From: Shimia sp051201625
GTDB lineage: Bacteria > Pseudomonadota > Alphaproteobacteria > Rhodobacterales > Rhodobacteraceae
Reading direction: 5' to 3'
DNA length: 64,000 nt
Assembly: GCF_051201625.1 (NCBI RefSeq)
Contig: NZ_CP179203.1
Span: forward strand, 124,001-188,000
The number at the start of each line of letters is the position of its first letter. Position 1 is the first letter of the stretch. The notes below the pieces were generated by a model. It worked only from the letters and a program-made list of their open reading frames with translations. It made no database searches and had not been told where the DNA came from. Shown in pieces: positions 45,604 through 53,712 of the stretch. The position numbers and the translations under genes were made by a program.

Positions 45604-45621
45604 CAGGGTATGAATACCCTG
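45604..45621. promoter_or_regulatory. Palindrome CAGGGTAT-GA-ATACCCTG upstream of phnD
   Basis: An exact 8+8 inverted repeat with a 2-base spacer, 33 bases after the DeoR stop and 27 bases before the phnD ATG. It is a good candidate for the DeoR operator. A tight RNA hairpin next to the GGGAGGAG ribosome site is the alternative. Confidence 0.6.
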
Positions 45622-45647
45622 AAATCGACTGGGAGGAGTACTACAAT

Positions 45648-46619
45648 ATGAACTGGAAAATTAATCTAACCACAGCGCTTTTAGCAGCCTTTACCTTTGG
45701 AACAGGTCCAGCAGCGGCTGCTGATTGCCCACGTGGCACACTGGATGAGCGGTTTTGCGATGCGGATGGCGATCTGATTGCTGATATACCGACAGATCCT
45801 GCCGCGCAAATTGACCCGGATACTTTGATCTTTGCTTATACACCGGTTGAAGATCCGGCGGTTTACAAAACTGCCTGGTCAGACTTCTTGACTCATCTCG
45901 AGTCAGAAACTGGTAAGAATGTTGTATTCTTCCCGGTTCAAAATAACGCAGCTCAGATAGAGGCTATGCGGTCGGGGCGCCTGCACATTGCGGGTTTTAA
46001 TACTGGATCTAACCCGCTTGCTGTGAACTGTGCTGGGTTCCGACCGTTCACAATAATGGCGTCCAAAGATGGTAATTTCGGCTACGAAATGGAAATCATC
46101 ACTTATCCTGGGTCGGGCATTGAGAACGTCGAGGATATTCGGGGTAAACAACTTGCGTTTACGTCTCCAACTTCAAATTCAGGCTTCAAGGCACCTTCCG
46201 CCATCCTCAAAGCGGACTACGATATGATCCCTGATCGCGATTTTGAACCTGCTTTCTCAGGAAAGCACGACAACTCGATCCTTGGTGTGGCCAACAAAGA
46301 CTATCTTGCCGCTTCCATCGCCAACTCGGTGAAGTCGCGGATGATCAAACGTGATGTTATCACTCCCGATCAAGTAGTTACAATTTATAAATCGCAAACT
46401 TTTCCAACGACTGGTTTTGGAACGGTCTACAATCTTAAGCCGGAACTGGAAGAAAAAATCCGCAACGCGTTTTTCAGTTTTGAATGGGATGGCACGACCC
46501 TAGAAGAAGAGTTTTCGAAGTCGAACGAAGGCCAGTTTCTTGAGATGACCTACCAGGAGTTTTGGGACGTAATTCGCAAGATAGATACAGCTAATGGCGT
46601 TAGCTACGCCTGCAAGTAA
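45648..46619 (+). CDS. phnD: Phosphonate/phosphate-ester ABC transporter substrate-binding protein
   Basis: A 323-residue periplasmic binding protein of the PhnD family. An N-terminal signal peptide (NLTTALLAAFTFGTGPAAAA) is followed by LIFAYTPVEDPAVYKTAW, PVQNNAAQIEAMRSGRLHIA then GFNTG, DIRGKQLAFTSPTSNSGFKA with the phosphonate-contacting Ser/Thr, and a late KSQTFPTTGFG. The family binds phosphonates, phosphite or phosphate esters. It precedes PhnC and two PhnE permeases, so uptake is certain while the exact ligand is not. Confidence 0.9.
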   Translation: MNWKINLTTALLAAFTFGTGPAAAADCPRGTLDERFCDADGDLIADIPTDPAAQIDPDTLIFAYTPVEDPAVYKTAWSDFLTHLESETGKNVVFFPVQNNAAQIEAMRSGRLHIAGFNTGSNPLAVNCAGFRPFTIMASKDGNFGYEMEIITYPGSGIENVEDIRGKQLAFTSPTSNSGFKAPSAILKADYDMIPDRDFEPAFSGKHDNSILGVANKDYLAASIANSVKSRMIKRDVITPDQVVTIYKSQTFPTTGFGTVYNLKPELEEKIRNAFFSFEWDGTTLEEEFSKSNEGQFLEMTYQEFWDVIRKIDTANGVSYACK

Positions 46620-46628
46620 ACTATTATG

Positions 46629-46657
46629 GTGAGCAGCGTCTTTATGATGCTGCTCAC
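46629..46657 (+). terminator. Intercistronic stem-loop after phnD
   Basis: GTGAGCAGC pairs with GCTGCTCAC over an 11-base loop, 9 bases after the phnD stop and before phnC. The A-rich sequence that follows is not a terminator tail. It most likely stabilises the binding-protein message relative to the rest of the operon. Confidence 0.65.
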
Positions 46658-46700
46658 GTCAGAAAAATAAAAACCTGATTGTAAAATTACAGGAGCGGCC

Positions 46701-47501
46701 ATGCTGCGGCTTGAGAAGTTGACGAAAACCTACAAGACCGGTGACCAAGCTTTGAAATCGGTCGATCTGGAAATTCCAAAAGGCCAAGTTTTGGCGTTGA
46801 TAGGTCCATCGGGAGCGGGAAAATCCACTTTGATCCGTTGTGTGAATCGATTGGTTCAGCCAACCAGTGGTAAAGCTTGGTTAGGTGAGGTTGAGCTGAC
46901 TGGCCTATCTTCACGCGGCCTACGCAAGGCCCGCCGCAAGATGGGCATGATTTTTCAGGAATATGCACTGGTTGAGCGCCTAACGGTTATGGAAAATGTT
47001 CTATCCGGACGCTTGGGTTACGTCGGATTCTGGCGCAGTTTTACGCGCCGCTATCCCCAATCAGATGTGGATGCAGCTTTTCGCCTTCTTGACCGAGTTG
47101 GCCTTCTGCATATGGCCGATAAGCGGGCTGATGAGCTTTCTGGCGGGCAGCGGCAAAGGATTGGAATTTGCCGAGCGCTCATTCAGGACCCTGAGCTCTT
47201 GTTGGTTGATGAACCCACCGCGTCGCTTGACCCTAAAACTAGCCGACAAATTATGCGTCTAATTGTTGAGCTGTGCGAGGAGCGCGGATTGGCTGCCATC
47301 ATTAACATCCACGACGTGGCATTGGCACAAATGTTTGTGCAGCGCGTCATCGGACTGGAGTTGGGCAGCATTGTGTTTGATGGTAGCTCAAGTGATTTGA
47401 ACTCAGATGTACTGACCCAGATTTATGGGGAAGAAGATTGGGAAGCGACAATCGAGAAAGTAGCGGATGAGGATATTGATGGCGAGGTTTCAGCAGAATG
47501 A
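46701..47501 (+). CDS. phnC: Phosphonate ABC transporter ATP-binding protein
   Basis: A 266-residue ABC ATPase with Walker A LIGPSGAGKSTLIRCVNRL, Q-loop MGMIFQEYALVERLTVMENV, signature LSGGQRQRIGICRAL and Walker B LLLVDEPTASLD. The block LSGRLGYVGFWRSFTRRYP is characteristic of PhnC. It overlaps the first permease gene by four bases (ATGA), so the transporter genes are translationally coupled. Confidence 0.95.
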   Translation: MLRLEKLTKTYKTGDQALKSVDLEIPKGQVLALIGPSGAGKSTLIRCVNRLVQPTSGKAWLGEVELTGLSSRGLRKARRKMGMIFQEYALVERLTVMENVLSGRLGYVGFWRSFTRRYPQSDVDAAFRLLDRVGLLHMADKRADELSGGQRQRIGICRALIQDPELLLVDEPTASLDPKTSRQIMRLIVELCEERGLAAIINIHDVALAQMFVQRVIGLELGSIVFDGSSSDLNSDVLTQIYGEEDWEATIEKVADEDIDGEVSAE

Positions 47502-48343
47502 CTGCGGCATCCAACACATCAAACCTGAACGTTCATCGTGATTTAAACGACATGCTGGGCACGAACTGGAGAAAACCGCGGTTTGTTAAACGACACTGGC
47601 TGCGCTGGGCGCTTCGGCTAGGTTTTGTAGCCTTTTTGTTGGCATCTTACATGACAGTGGAGGTGAATTGGTCGAGGGTTTACGAAGGGCTCGACCGTGG
47701 CTGGCAATTTGTCCTTGCCTTTACCAGTCCTGATTTCTTCAGTCGTAGTACGGACATTTGGGAGGGGCTTTGGGAAAGTATTATTATGACGGTAGCTGCA
47801 TCCGTCATCGGAATTTCAATATCTATTCCTATCGGTTTGGGTGCGGCGCGCAATATTGCGCCGTTACCTGTGTATATGATTTGCCGTGGTATTGTCGCCA
47901 TAAGTCGGTCTCTGCAGGAGATTATTGTGGCAATTCTTTTGGTCGCAATTTTTGGCTTTGGACCGCTGGCGGGATTCCTGACACTTAGTTTTGCGACTAT
48001 TGGGTTCCTCTCAAAACTGCTCGCAGAAGAGATAGAGGCAATGGACCGGGTTCAGGCTGAGGCTGTTCGCGCTACTGGTTCAAGCTGGACTCAGTGGATC
48101 AATTATGGAGTGCAGCCACAGGTCATTCCCCGCCTTATTGGCCTCAGCATGTATCGTATCGACATAAATTTTAGGGAAAGTGCGATTCTTGGTCTTGTCG
48201 GTGCGGGTGGGATAGGGGCAACGCTTAATACAGCGTTTGATCGCTATGAGTACGACACTGCCGCAGCAATTTTGATCCTAATTATCGTGATTGTAATGGC
48301 TCTAGAATACCTTTCGGGCATTATTCGGGCGAGGGTGCAATAA
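47498..48343 (+). CDS. phnE: Phosphonate ABC transporter permease 1
   Basis: A 281-residue inner-membrane permease with about six hydrophobic segments. The coupling-loop block is EEIEAMDRVQAEAVRATGSS, followed by RIDINFRESAILGLVGAGGI, the PhnE hallmark. Its N-terminal 35 residues are cytoplasmic and basic. It shares its last base with the start of the second permease gene. The two would form a heterodimeric channel. Confidence 0.93.
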   Translation: MTAASNTSNLNVHRDLNDMLGTNWRKPRFVKRHWLRWALRLGFVAFLLASYMTVEVNWSRVYEGLDRGWQFVLAFTSPDFFSRSTDIWEGLWESIIMTVAASVIGISISIPIGLGAARNIAPLPVYMICRGIVAISRSLQEIIVAILLVAIFGFGPLAGFLTLSFATIGFLSKLLAEEIEAMDRVQAEAVRATGSSWTQWINYGVQPQVIPRLIGLSMYRIDINFRESAILGLVGAGGIGATLNTAFDRYEYDTAAAILILIIVIVMALEYLSGIIRARVQ

Positions 48344-49158
48344 TGGCTGTTTTGGAAAAAAGTGGAGTGACGATTTGGCGTCGCCGAACGACCAAGCGTG
48401 TAATGGTTGGTTGGACAGGGTGGCTGATAGGCGTCGCAGTCTTCATGTATTGTTGGCAGCTAATATCAGAGTCGACCACTTGGTTTTTTGTTTGGGACGC
48501 GCCACGTATCGCTGAAGATATCTGGACCCGTGCTACACCACCGCGTTGGGAATACATTACCCAATTGGGTCGCCCAATCTGGGATACCCTTAACATTGCC
48601 ACGCTGGGGACCATGATCTCGCTATTTCTGGCTGTTCCAGTAGCCTTTTTAGCCGCCCGCAACACAACGCCCTCCGCGCTTTTTGTTCGCCCGATAGCAC
48701 TTTTGATTATTGTCTCGACGCGCTCGATTAACTCGTTAATTTGGGCGCTTCTTTTGATTGCAATTATTGGGCCTGGTGTTTTTGCTGGCATCGTTGCCAT
48801 CGCAATCCGCTCGATTGGATTTTGCGCCAAGTTACTTTACGAAGCTATCGAAGAGATTGACGAAAGCCAAGTCGAAGCAATTACCGCCACAGGCGCCTCA
48901 CGCTGGCAGGTCATGGCCTATGGTATCGTCCCACAAATTCTGCCAGCGTTTGCTGGAATAGCTGTGTTCCGCTGGGACATTAACATTCGAGAGTCCACAG
49001 TCCTTGGGTTGGTTGGTGCAGGAGGGATCGGCCTTCAATTATCTGCCTCGCTAAATGTTCTTGCTTGGCCTCAGGTCAGTCTAATTCTATTGGTTATTCT
49101 GGTTGCAGTTGTGGCCAGTGAATGGGTTTCGGCAAAAGTCAGGGGCGCCATTATTTGA
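48343..49158 (+). CDS. phnE: Phosphonate ABC transporter permease 2
   Basis: A 271-residue paralog of the preceding permease, with ARNTTPSALFVRPIALLIIV, EEIDESQVEAITATGASRWQ and WDINIRESTVLGLVGAGGIG as family blocks. It closes the phn transport operon. No C-P lyase or phosphonatase genes follow, so the imported compound must be processed by genes elsewhere or by the dehydrogenases downstream on the far side of the next gap. Confidence 0.93.
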   Translation: MAVLEKSGVTIWRRRTTKRVMVGWTGWLIGVAVFMYCWQLISESTTWFFVWDAPRIAEDIWTRATPPRWEYITQLGRPIWDTLNIATLGTMISLFLAVPVAFLAARNTTPSALFVRPIALLIIVSTRSINSLIWALLLIAIIGPGVFAGIVAIAIRSIGFCAKLLYEAIEEIDESQVEAITATGASRWQVMAYGIVPQILPAFAGIAVFRWDINIRESTVLGLVGAGGIGLQLSASLNVLAWPQVSLILLVILVAVVASEWVSAKVRGAII

Positions 49159-49571
49159 GGATGGGGAAAGCAGGATATATCGTGAAAACAGTCAAACTTG
49201 CATGTGGGACTACTCCGACCGAAATCATGAGCAGTACTTGAGAGCACCGCGCGCCCATCGTCTTGAGCGATATATGAACTTTGGATTTAGGGAGTGAATT
49301 TCATAGGGTATTTTTGAAATCACATTTTTCATTAATGGCGGTTACTACTCACGAAATATTATCACGGTCTTTCACAATATAAGAGTGGTCAACGACCACC
49401 TAGTAGTTGGCAAAATGAAAGCCCGGGATAGGTTCAGCTGAACTATCTAACAACCGAGCTGCCGCGCTCTGCGCGCAGAGCGATGTTTCTTTCAAAAACC
49501 TAGGCTAAAAAAGGACGCAGTCCATTAACCGCCTGCGTTTAGAAGTGAAGACGGTAACTGATAGATGCTCG
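49159..49571. other. Convergent intergenic region rich in inverted repeats
   Basis: About 410 bases between two convergent operons with no gene. It holds several inverted repeats: GTGGTC-AAC-GACCAC (49385-49399), a GTTCAG/CTGAAC stem extended by GATA/TATC with one bulge (49427-49447), and the perfect 18-base palindrome CGCTCTGCGCGCAGAGCG (49465-49482), plus the minus-strand terminator listed separately. One of these probably ends the phn transcript. Confidence 0.6.
49507..49538 (-). terminator. Rho-independent terminator of the ALDH-GntR transcript
   Basis: Read on the minus strand, ACGCAG pairs with CTGCGT and is followed by CC and a run of six T (the A-run at 49507-49512 on the plus strand). 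It lies about 35 bases after the GntR stop, in the right orientation and place. Confidence 0.65.
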
Positions 49572-50219
49572 TCACTCATTTTCATCAAGCGCCTGTAAAA
49601 TACTGATGATCTCTTCGCCCTGCAAATTGACATGATCACGCATTGCGGACTGGGCGCCTTTTGCATCTCCCTTTTCGACGAAAGTAATTATCTCCTCATG
49701 TTCCACAGTTGACTTTTTCATATAGCCGGGAACGCGCGTTAAGTGATGTCGATAAGGAAAAGTAATGGGTCGGGCAGTGTTAAGTTGTTCTTGCAGGGTG
49801 GTACTGTGTGATCCAGCAATGACTGCGTTATGGAATTCCATATTAGCGGTATTGAAGTCGGTGACGGTTATTGCCTTTTTGCAGGCTTCATTGGCCCGTT
49901 TTGCATCGTGTAATTGGGCGGTCTTTATACGCTGAGATGCAAGCCGTGCTGCGATGCCTTCAAGTTCTGACACAACCAGAAATGCATCCAGTAGCGTTGA
50001 CGCATTTGGCTTGGAGACTTCGATCCCTAGCCGACCATGATCATTGAGAAGCCCAATTGACGCAAGCTGTCGCACAGCCTCTCGAATAGGTGTGCGCGAG
50101 ACATTAAACTCTTTGGCTAGCCCCCGTTCATCCAAACGCGTGCCTGGCGGACGGATACCCTCTATGATTTCAAACTTGAGTTTTTCGACTACTACGTCGG
50201 CTTTGCGTGGAGCGGCCAT
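49572..50219 (-). CDS. GntR-family (FadR subgroup) transcriptional regulator
   Basis: A 215-residue regulator. The N-terminal winged helix shows IRPPGTRLDERGLAKEFNVS then RTPIREAVRQLASIGLL, and the C-terminal all-helical FCD domain has SELEGIAARLASQRI, NMEFHNAVIAGS and VEHEEIITFVEKGDAKGA. It lies 3 bases after the aldehyde dehydrogenase gene on the same strand. Two palindromes of the kind bound by this subgroup (TTGGTATACCAA) lie in the divergent promoter region at 51.75-51.87 kb, so it probably controls both arms of the cluster. Confidence 0.92.
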   Translation of the reverse strand: MAAPRKADVVVEKLKFEIIEGIRPPGTRLDERGLAKEFNVSRTPIREAVRQLASIGLLNDHGRLGIEVSKPNASTLLDAFLVVSELEGIAARLASQRIKTAQLHDAKRANEACKKAITVTDFNTANMEFHNAVIAGSHSTTLQEQLNTARPITFPYRHHLTRVPGYMKKSTVEHEEIITFVEKGDAKGAQSAMRDHVNLQGEEIISILQALDENE

Positions 50220-50222
50220 TGG

Positions 50223-51734
50223 TCACCCGTAGCGCGTAGAGCCAGCGAACCAGTCGTCATGGCCGGGCGCAGTTCGTACTATTACTGATTTCTTGGTCAT
50301 GTAGGCTTTCAGCGCATCCCATCCGTTTTCTTTACCAAAGCCGCTGTCACGAACGCCTCCCCATACTGAGCGTGGGTCGTTGCGGTGATGATCATTGAGC
50401 CACACGACGCCGCCGCGTACGCCAAGTGACAAGCGGTGCGCGCGTGCAATGTCTTGGGACCAAATTGATACGCCAAGACCAAAGTTGCCGGTATTGGCTA
50501 GTCTAAGCGCCTCTGTTTCGTTCTTGTAAGGCGTTACTGAAATAACTGGCCCAAAGACTTCTTCTAAAAATAATTTATGATGGGGTTTTACGTCTTTGAA
50601 AATGGTTGGGCGTATAAAGAAACCCTTATCAAAAGGCGCCTGCAAAATTGCCGGTTCTAGCCCTGAGATTTGTACCGCACCATCAGCTTTGGCCTGAGCG
50701 ATCATACGAGTGCAGCGATCCTGGCTGGCCATTGAAATAACTGGCCCCATCTGGGTTTCGTCGGCCATTGGGTCGCCTATGGTGATTGCATCTGCCCGTG
50801 CAGCAAGGTCTTTGGTGAAGCGGTCATAAATTGTTTCATGCACGATGAACCTAGCACCGGATACACAGGTTTGTCCCGACGCAACGAAGGCGGCAAACAG
50901 CGTACCCGCAATTGCGCCCTCCAAATCAGTATCCTCACAAATGATAATGGGTGTCTTGCCACCCAATTCCATTGTTGAGCGGACCAGTCGCTCACCGGCC
51001 TGTGCTGCAACCTTCCGACCCGTAGCAGTGCCACCAGTTAGGTCAATATAATGGATGTCTTCTGCTCCGCACAGCGCGGCCCCTGTAACTGGTCCGCCGG
51101 TGACAACGTTTACAACACCGTTTGGAAGGCCCGCTTGCGTGGCGAGTGCTGCGAGCACTAATGGCGATACAGGGGCAAGCTCAGATGGTTTAATCACACA
51201 AGTATTCCCTGCAGCCAACGCTGCCGCCATTTTCTTGACTAAGATCAAAATTGGGTGGTTCCAAGGGGTCAGTAATGCCACTGGACCAAGTGACTCATAG
51301 TGGGTGATTGTGACATAACCGCCTTTCACAACGTTGCTCTCACCCTCCAACCCCATAGCGATGCCTGCAAAATACTCGATCCATTCCGGAATTCGGGCCA
51401 TTTGTGCGCGCATCTCTTTGATTGAACGACCGGTCACCAAGGTCTCTAGAAGCGCTAATTTTGGAATATTTTTGGCAATTATGTCAGCAAACCTGCGAAG
51501 GTATTGGGCGCGATCAATGGCGTCAATTTTGGACCAGATTTCATAACCGGCACGCGCGGCAAAAACTGCTGCATCAACGTCGTTTTCGACCGCATCGGGA
51601 ACCGTGGTGAAGACTTCAGATGTGGCCGGGTTGCGAACAACGATTGATTGCTCACCAAAAGACTTTTGAAAAGCACCACCATAATACAAACCCTTGTTGG
51701 TTCCTGCCTTAAGGTATTCTTCGACAATATCCAT
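50223..51734 (-). CDS. Aldehyde dehydrogenase (NAD(P)+)
   Basis: A 503-residue ALDH-superfamily enzyme. LLTPWNHPILILVKKMAAAL and NTCVIKPSE are cofactor motifs, MELGGKTPIIICEDTDLE has the general-base Glu, and ASGQTCVSGARFIVHE carries the catalytic Cys. EEVFGPVISVTPY and the late GVRDSGFGKENGW are typical. The substrate aldehyde is probably produced by the zinc alcohol dehydrogenase encoded divergently. It forms a two-gene unit with the GntR gene. Confidence 0.94.
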   Translation of the reverse strand: MDIVEEYLKAGTNKGLYYGGAFQKSFGEQSIVVRNPATSEVFTTVPDAVENDVDAAVFAARAGYEIWSKIDAIDRAQYLRRFADIIAKNIPKLALLETLVTGRSIKEMRAQMARIPEWIEYFAGIAMGLEGESNVVKGGYVTITHYESLGPVALLTPWNHPILILVKKMAAALAAGNTCVIKPSELAPVSPLVLAALATQAGLPNGVVNVVTGGPVTGAALCGAEDIHYIDLTGGTATGRKVAAQAGERLVRSTMELGGKTPIIICEDTDLEGAIAGTLFAAFVASGQTCVSGARFIVHETIYDRFTKDLAARADAITIGDPMADETQMGPVISMASQDRCTRMIAQAKADGAVQISGLEPAILQAPFDKGFFIRPTIFKDVKPHHKLFLEEVFGPVISVTPYKNETEALRLANTGNFGLGVSIWSQDIARAHRLSLGVRGGVVWLNDHHRNDPRSVWGGVRDSGFGKENGWDALKAYMTKKSVIVRTAPGHDDWFAGSTRYG

Positions 51735-51750
51735 TATTTAGGCCTTCCAT

Positions 51751-51762
51751 TTGGCATACCAA
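51751..51762. promoter_or_regulatory. GntR-type operator half of a pair: TTGGCATACCAA
   Basis: A near-perfect palindrome (one mismatch) 17 bases upstream of the aldehyde dehydrogenase start, on the ALDH-proximal side of the divergent promoter region. It matches the second site at 51862 in 11 of 12 positions. Confidence 0.7.
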
Positions 51763-51861
51763 GAATGAGCATTATTTCTGTCATATTCAATCAATCTTAC
51801 CATTAATGAGAACATATATTAAAAGAATTTGCAGAATCTCCACATTTCAACGACACTTCTC

Positions 51862-51873
51862 TTGGTATACCAA
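51862..51873. promoter_or_regulatory. GntR-type operator: TTGGTATACCAA
   Basis: A perfect 12-base palindrome, 23 bases upstream of the alcohol dehydrogenase ATG. The FadR/GntR family commonly binds TGGTATACCA-like sequences. The spacing from the first site is 111 bases. Confidence 0.72.
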
Positions 51874-51895
51874 AAATGGTGGAGAGGAAACCAAC

Positions 51896-52930
51896 ATGCC
51901 CGTTCCCACTACAATGAAAGCGGCGATTTTACGTAGCTATTACGAGCCTCTCGATTTTATCGACGTGCCAACCCCCAAGCCAGCAAACGATGAAGTGCTA
52001 GTGCAAATTGAGGCCAGCGGACTGTGTTTCACGGATGTACACATCTGGAAAGGTGAACACGCCCCACCCGCGCTACCGCTGATAATGGGGCATGAAGGTG
52101 TTGGTAGAGTTGTGGCGCTGGGGCCGAACGCAAAACGGTTCAGGGTCGGTGATCGAGTTGGAATTGGCTATGTCTATGGGGCTTGTGGTCATTGTCGAAA
52201 TTGTTTGACGGGCGGCGAAAATTACTGTCCCGATTTTGAGGCGACAGGCTACTCAACTCAAGGTTGCTTTGCAGAATTTGTGTGCTTACGAGATCAATGG
52301 GCAAATAAAATTCCTGGCGGAGTTGAGTTGGTTGAGGCCGCACCCTTAATGTGTGCAGGGGCGGCGGCCTACGCTTCAGTTAAGAAGACTGGAGTGCAGA
52401 CTGGTGATACAATTGCCATTTTTGGTATGGGTGGGCTTGGCCAATATGCGGTACAAATTGCCAAGCTGATGGGGATGCGCGTAATCGCAGTCGACATTTC
52501 GACCACTAAGCTGGCTACTGCAATCGAGCTTGGTGCAGATGAAACGGTAGTCGCTGGCGACCGAGCAGGCGAAAATATCATTACGTTAGGCGGCGCGCAT
52601 GGATGTGTGAATTTTGCCCCCGTGACTGCAACATGGCCGATTATGCTTGATGCATGTAATCCACGCGCTCGAATTGTTTTGACGGGCGTACCTGCCGAAG
52701 AAATGTCGTTCTACACCTATCAGGTTGTTGAGCGTGGCCTGAGTGTAGTTGGCAGTTCTGCCTCAAATAGGCAAGAAATGAACGAACTTTTGGCGCTCGC
52801 AGCTTCTGGTCAAGTGAAGGGGGTCATCAATAAGGTTCCTTTTGAACAGATAAACGAAGCATTCAACGCATTGACAGAGGGGCGAGTTGAGGGACGCACC
52901 GTTCTCATCATGAAGTCTGGAGAAATCTGA
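51896..52930 (+). CDS. Zinc-dependent alcohol dehydrogenase
   Basis: A 344-residue MDR-superfamily enzyme. The catalytic zinc ligands lie in ASGLCFTDVHIWKGEH and MGHEGVGRV, and the structural zinc is held by the four Cys in YGACGHCRNCLTGGENYC. The NAD site is IFGMGGLGQYAVQIAK followed by VIAVDIS. Start ATG 51896 follows a GGAGAGGAAA ribosome site. The longer in-frame start at 51806 would read through the operator and is rejected. It heads a three-gene unit with the SDR and the racemase-superfamily gene. Confidence 0.93.
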   Translation: MPVPTTMKAAILRSYYEPLDFIDVPTPKPANDEVLVQIEASGLCFTDVHIWKGEHAPPALPLIMGHEGVGRVVALGPNAKRFRVGDRVGIGYVYGACGHCRNCLTGGENYCPDFEATGYSTQGCFAEFVCLRDQWANKIPGGVELVEAAPLMCAGAAAYASVKKTGVQTGDTIAIFGMGGLGQYAVQIAKLMGMRVIAVDISTTKLATAIELGADETVVAGDRAGENIITLGGAHGCVNFAPVTATWPIMLDACNPRARIVLTGVPAEEMSFYTYQVVERGLSVVGSSASNRQEMNELLALAASGQVKGVINKVPFEQINEAFNALTEGRVEGRTVLIMKSGEI

Positions 52931-53712
52931 TGGACCTTAATCTTGGTGGAAAAACAGCTTTAATCACTGGCGCCTCAATGGGCATTGGTGAGCATGTTGC
53001 TGAAACACTGAGTGCGGAAGGTGTGCATCTGCACCTGACGGCTCGCAGCATGGATAAACTTGAGGCACTGAAAGCCCGTATTGCTGAGAAATCAGATGTG
53101 TCGGTAGATCTTCATCCTATCGATTTGACCGCCGAACGCGCGCCAGAACACCTCGCTGAAGTAATCAACGAAGTCGACATTCTTATAAACAATGCAGGCG
53201 CCATTCCGAGTGGCGATCTTTGGGACGTGGACGAGGCTGCTTGGCGTAAAGGATTTGATCTGAAGGTTTTTGGCTACATCAACATGTGCCGCTTGTTTTA
53301 CGCGAAAATGAAAGCGGCTGGTGGTGGAGTTATTATCAATATCATTGGTAATGGTGGGGAAGTGCTGGACAGGGACTATATTGCGGGCGCTTCTGGCAAT
53401 ATCAGTCTGATGGGGTTTACCCGTGCCCTTGGAGGCTATGCTTTGGATGATAAGATGCGTGTTGTGGGAATCAATCCGGGTCCGGTGAATACAGACCGGA
53501 TATACAACATGTTAAAGAAATGGGCGGAAAAGGACCTAGGCGACTCAGGCAGGTATAAAGAACTTGCCGCAGGATATCCCTTGGGTCGTCCTGCGCATTG
53601 CAGTGAAATTTCCGATTTGGTAGCCTTTTTGGCATCTGATCGAGCGGGTTACACAACTGGTACGATCTACACTGTCGATGGTGGCATTTCTGCCCGAACG
53701 TCGATCGTATGA
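52930..53712 (+). CDS. Short-chain dehydrogenase/reductase, atypical active site
   Basis: A 260-residue SDR-fold protein with the cofactor loop ITGASMGIGEHVAE and the ILINNAGAIPSGDLWDVDEA block. The conserved region that should carry Tyr-x3-Lys reads DYIAGASGNISLMGFTRALG: a Tyr is present two residues too early and the Lys position holds Gly. The C-terminus DRAGYTTGTIYTVDGGIS is normal. Either the catalysis differs or the protein is non-redox. It starts within the ADH stop codon (TGATG) and overlaps the next gene by four bases. Confidence 0.85.
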   Translation: MDLNLGGKTALITGASMGIGEHVAETLSAEGVHLHLTARSMDKLEALKARIAEKSDVSVDLHPIDLTAERAPEHLAEVINEVDILINNAGAIPSGDLWDVDEAAWRKGFDLKVFGYINMCRLFYAKMKAAGGGVIINIIGNGGEVLDRDYIAGASGNISLMGFTRALGGYALDDKMRVVGINPGPVNTDRIYNMLKKWAEKDLGDSGRYKELAAGYPLGRPAHCSEISDLVAFLASDRAGYTTGTIYTVDGGISARTSIV

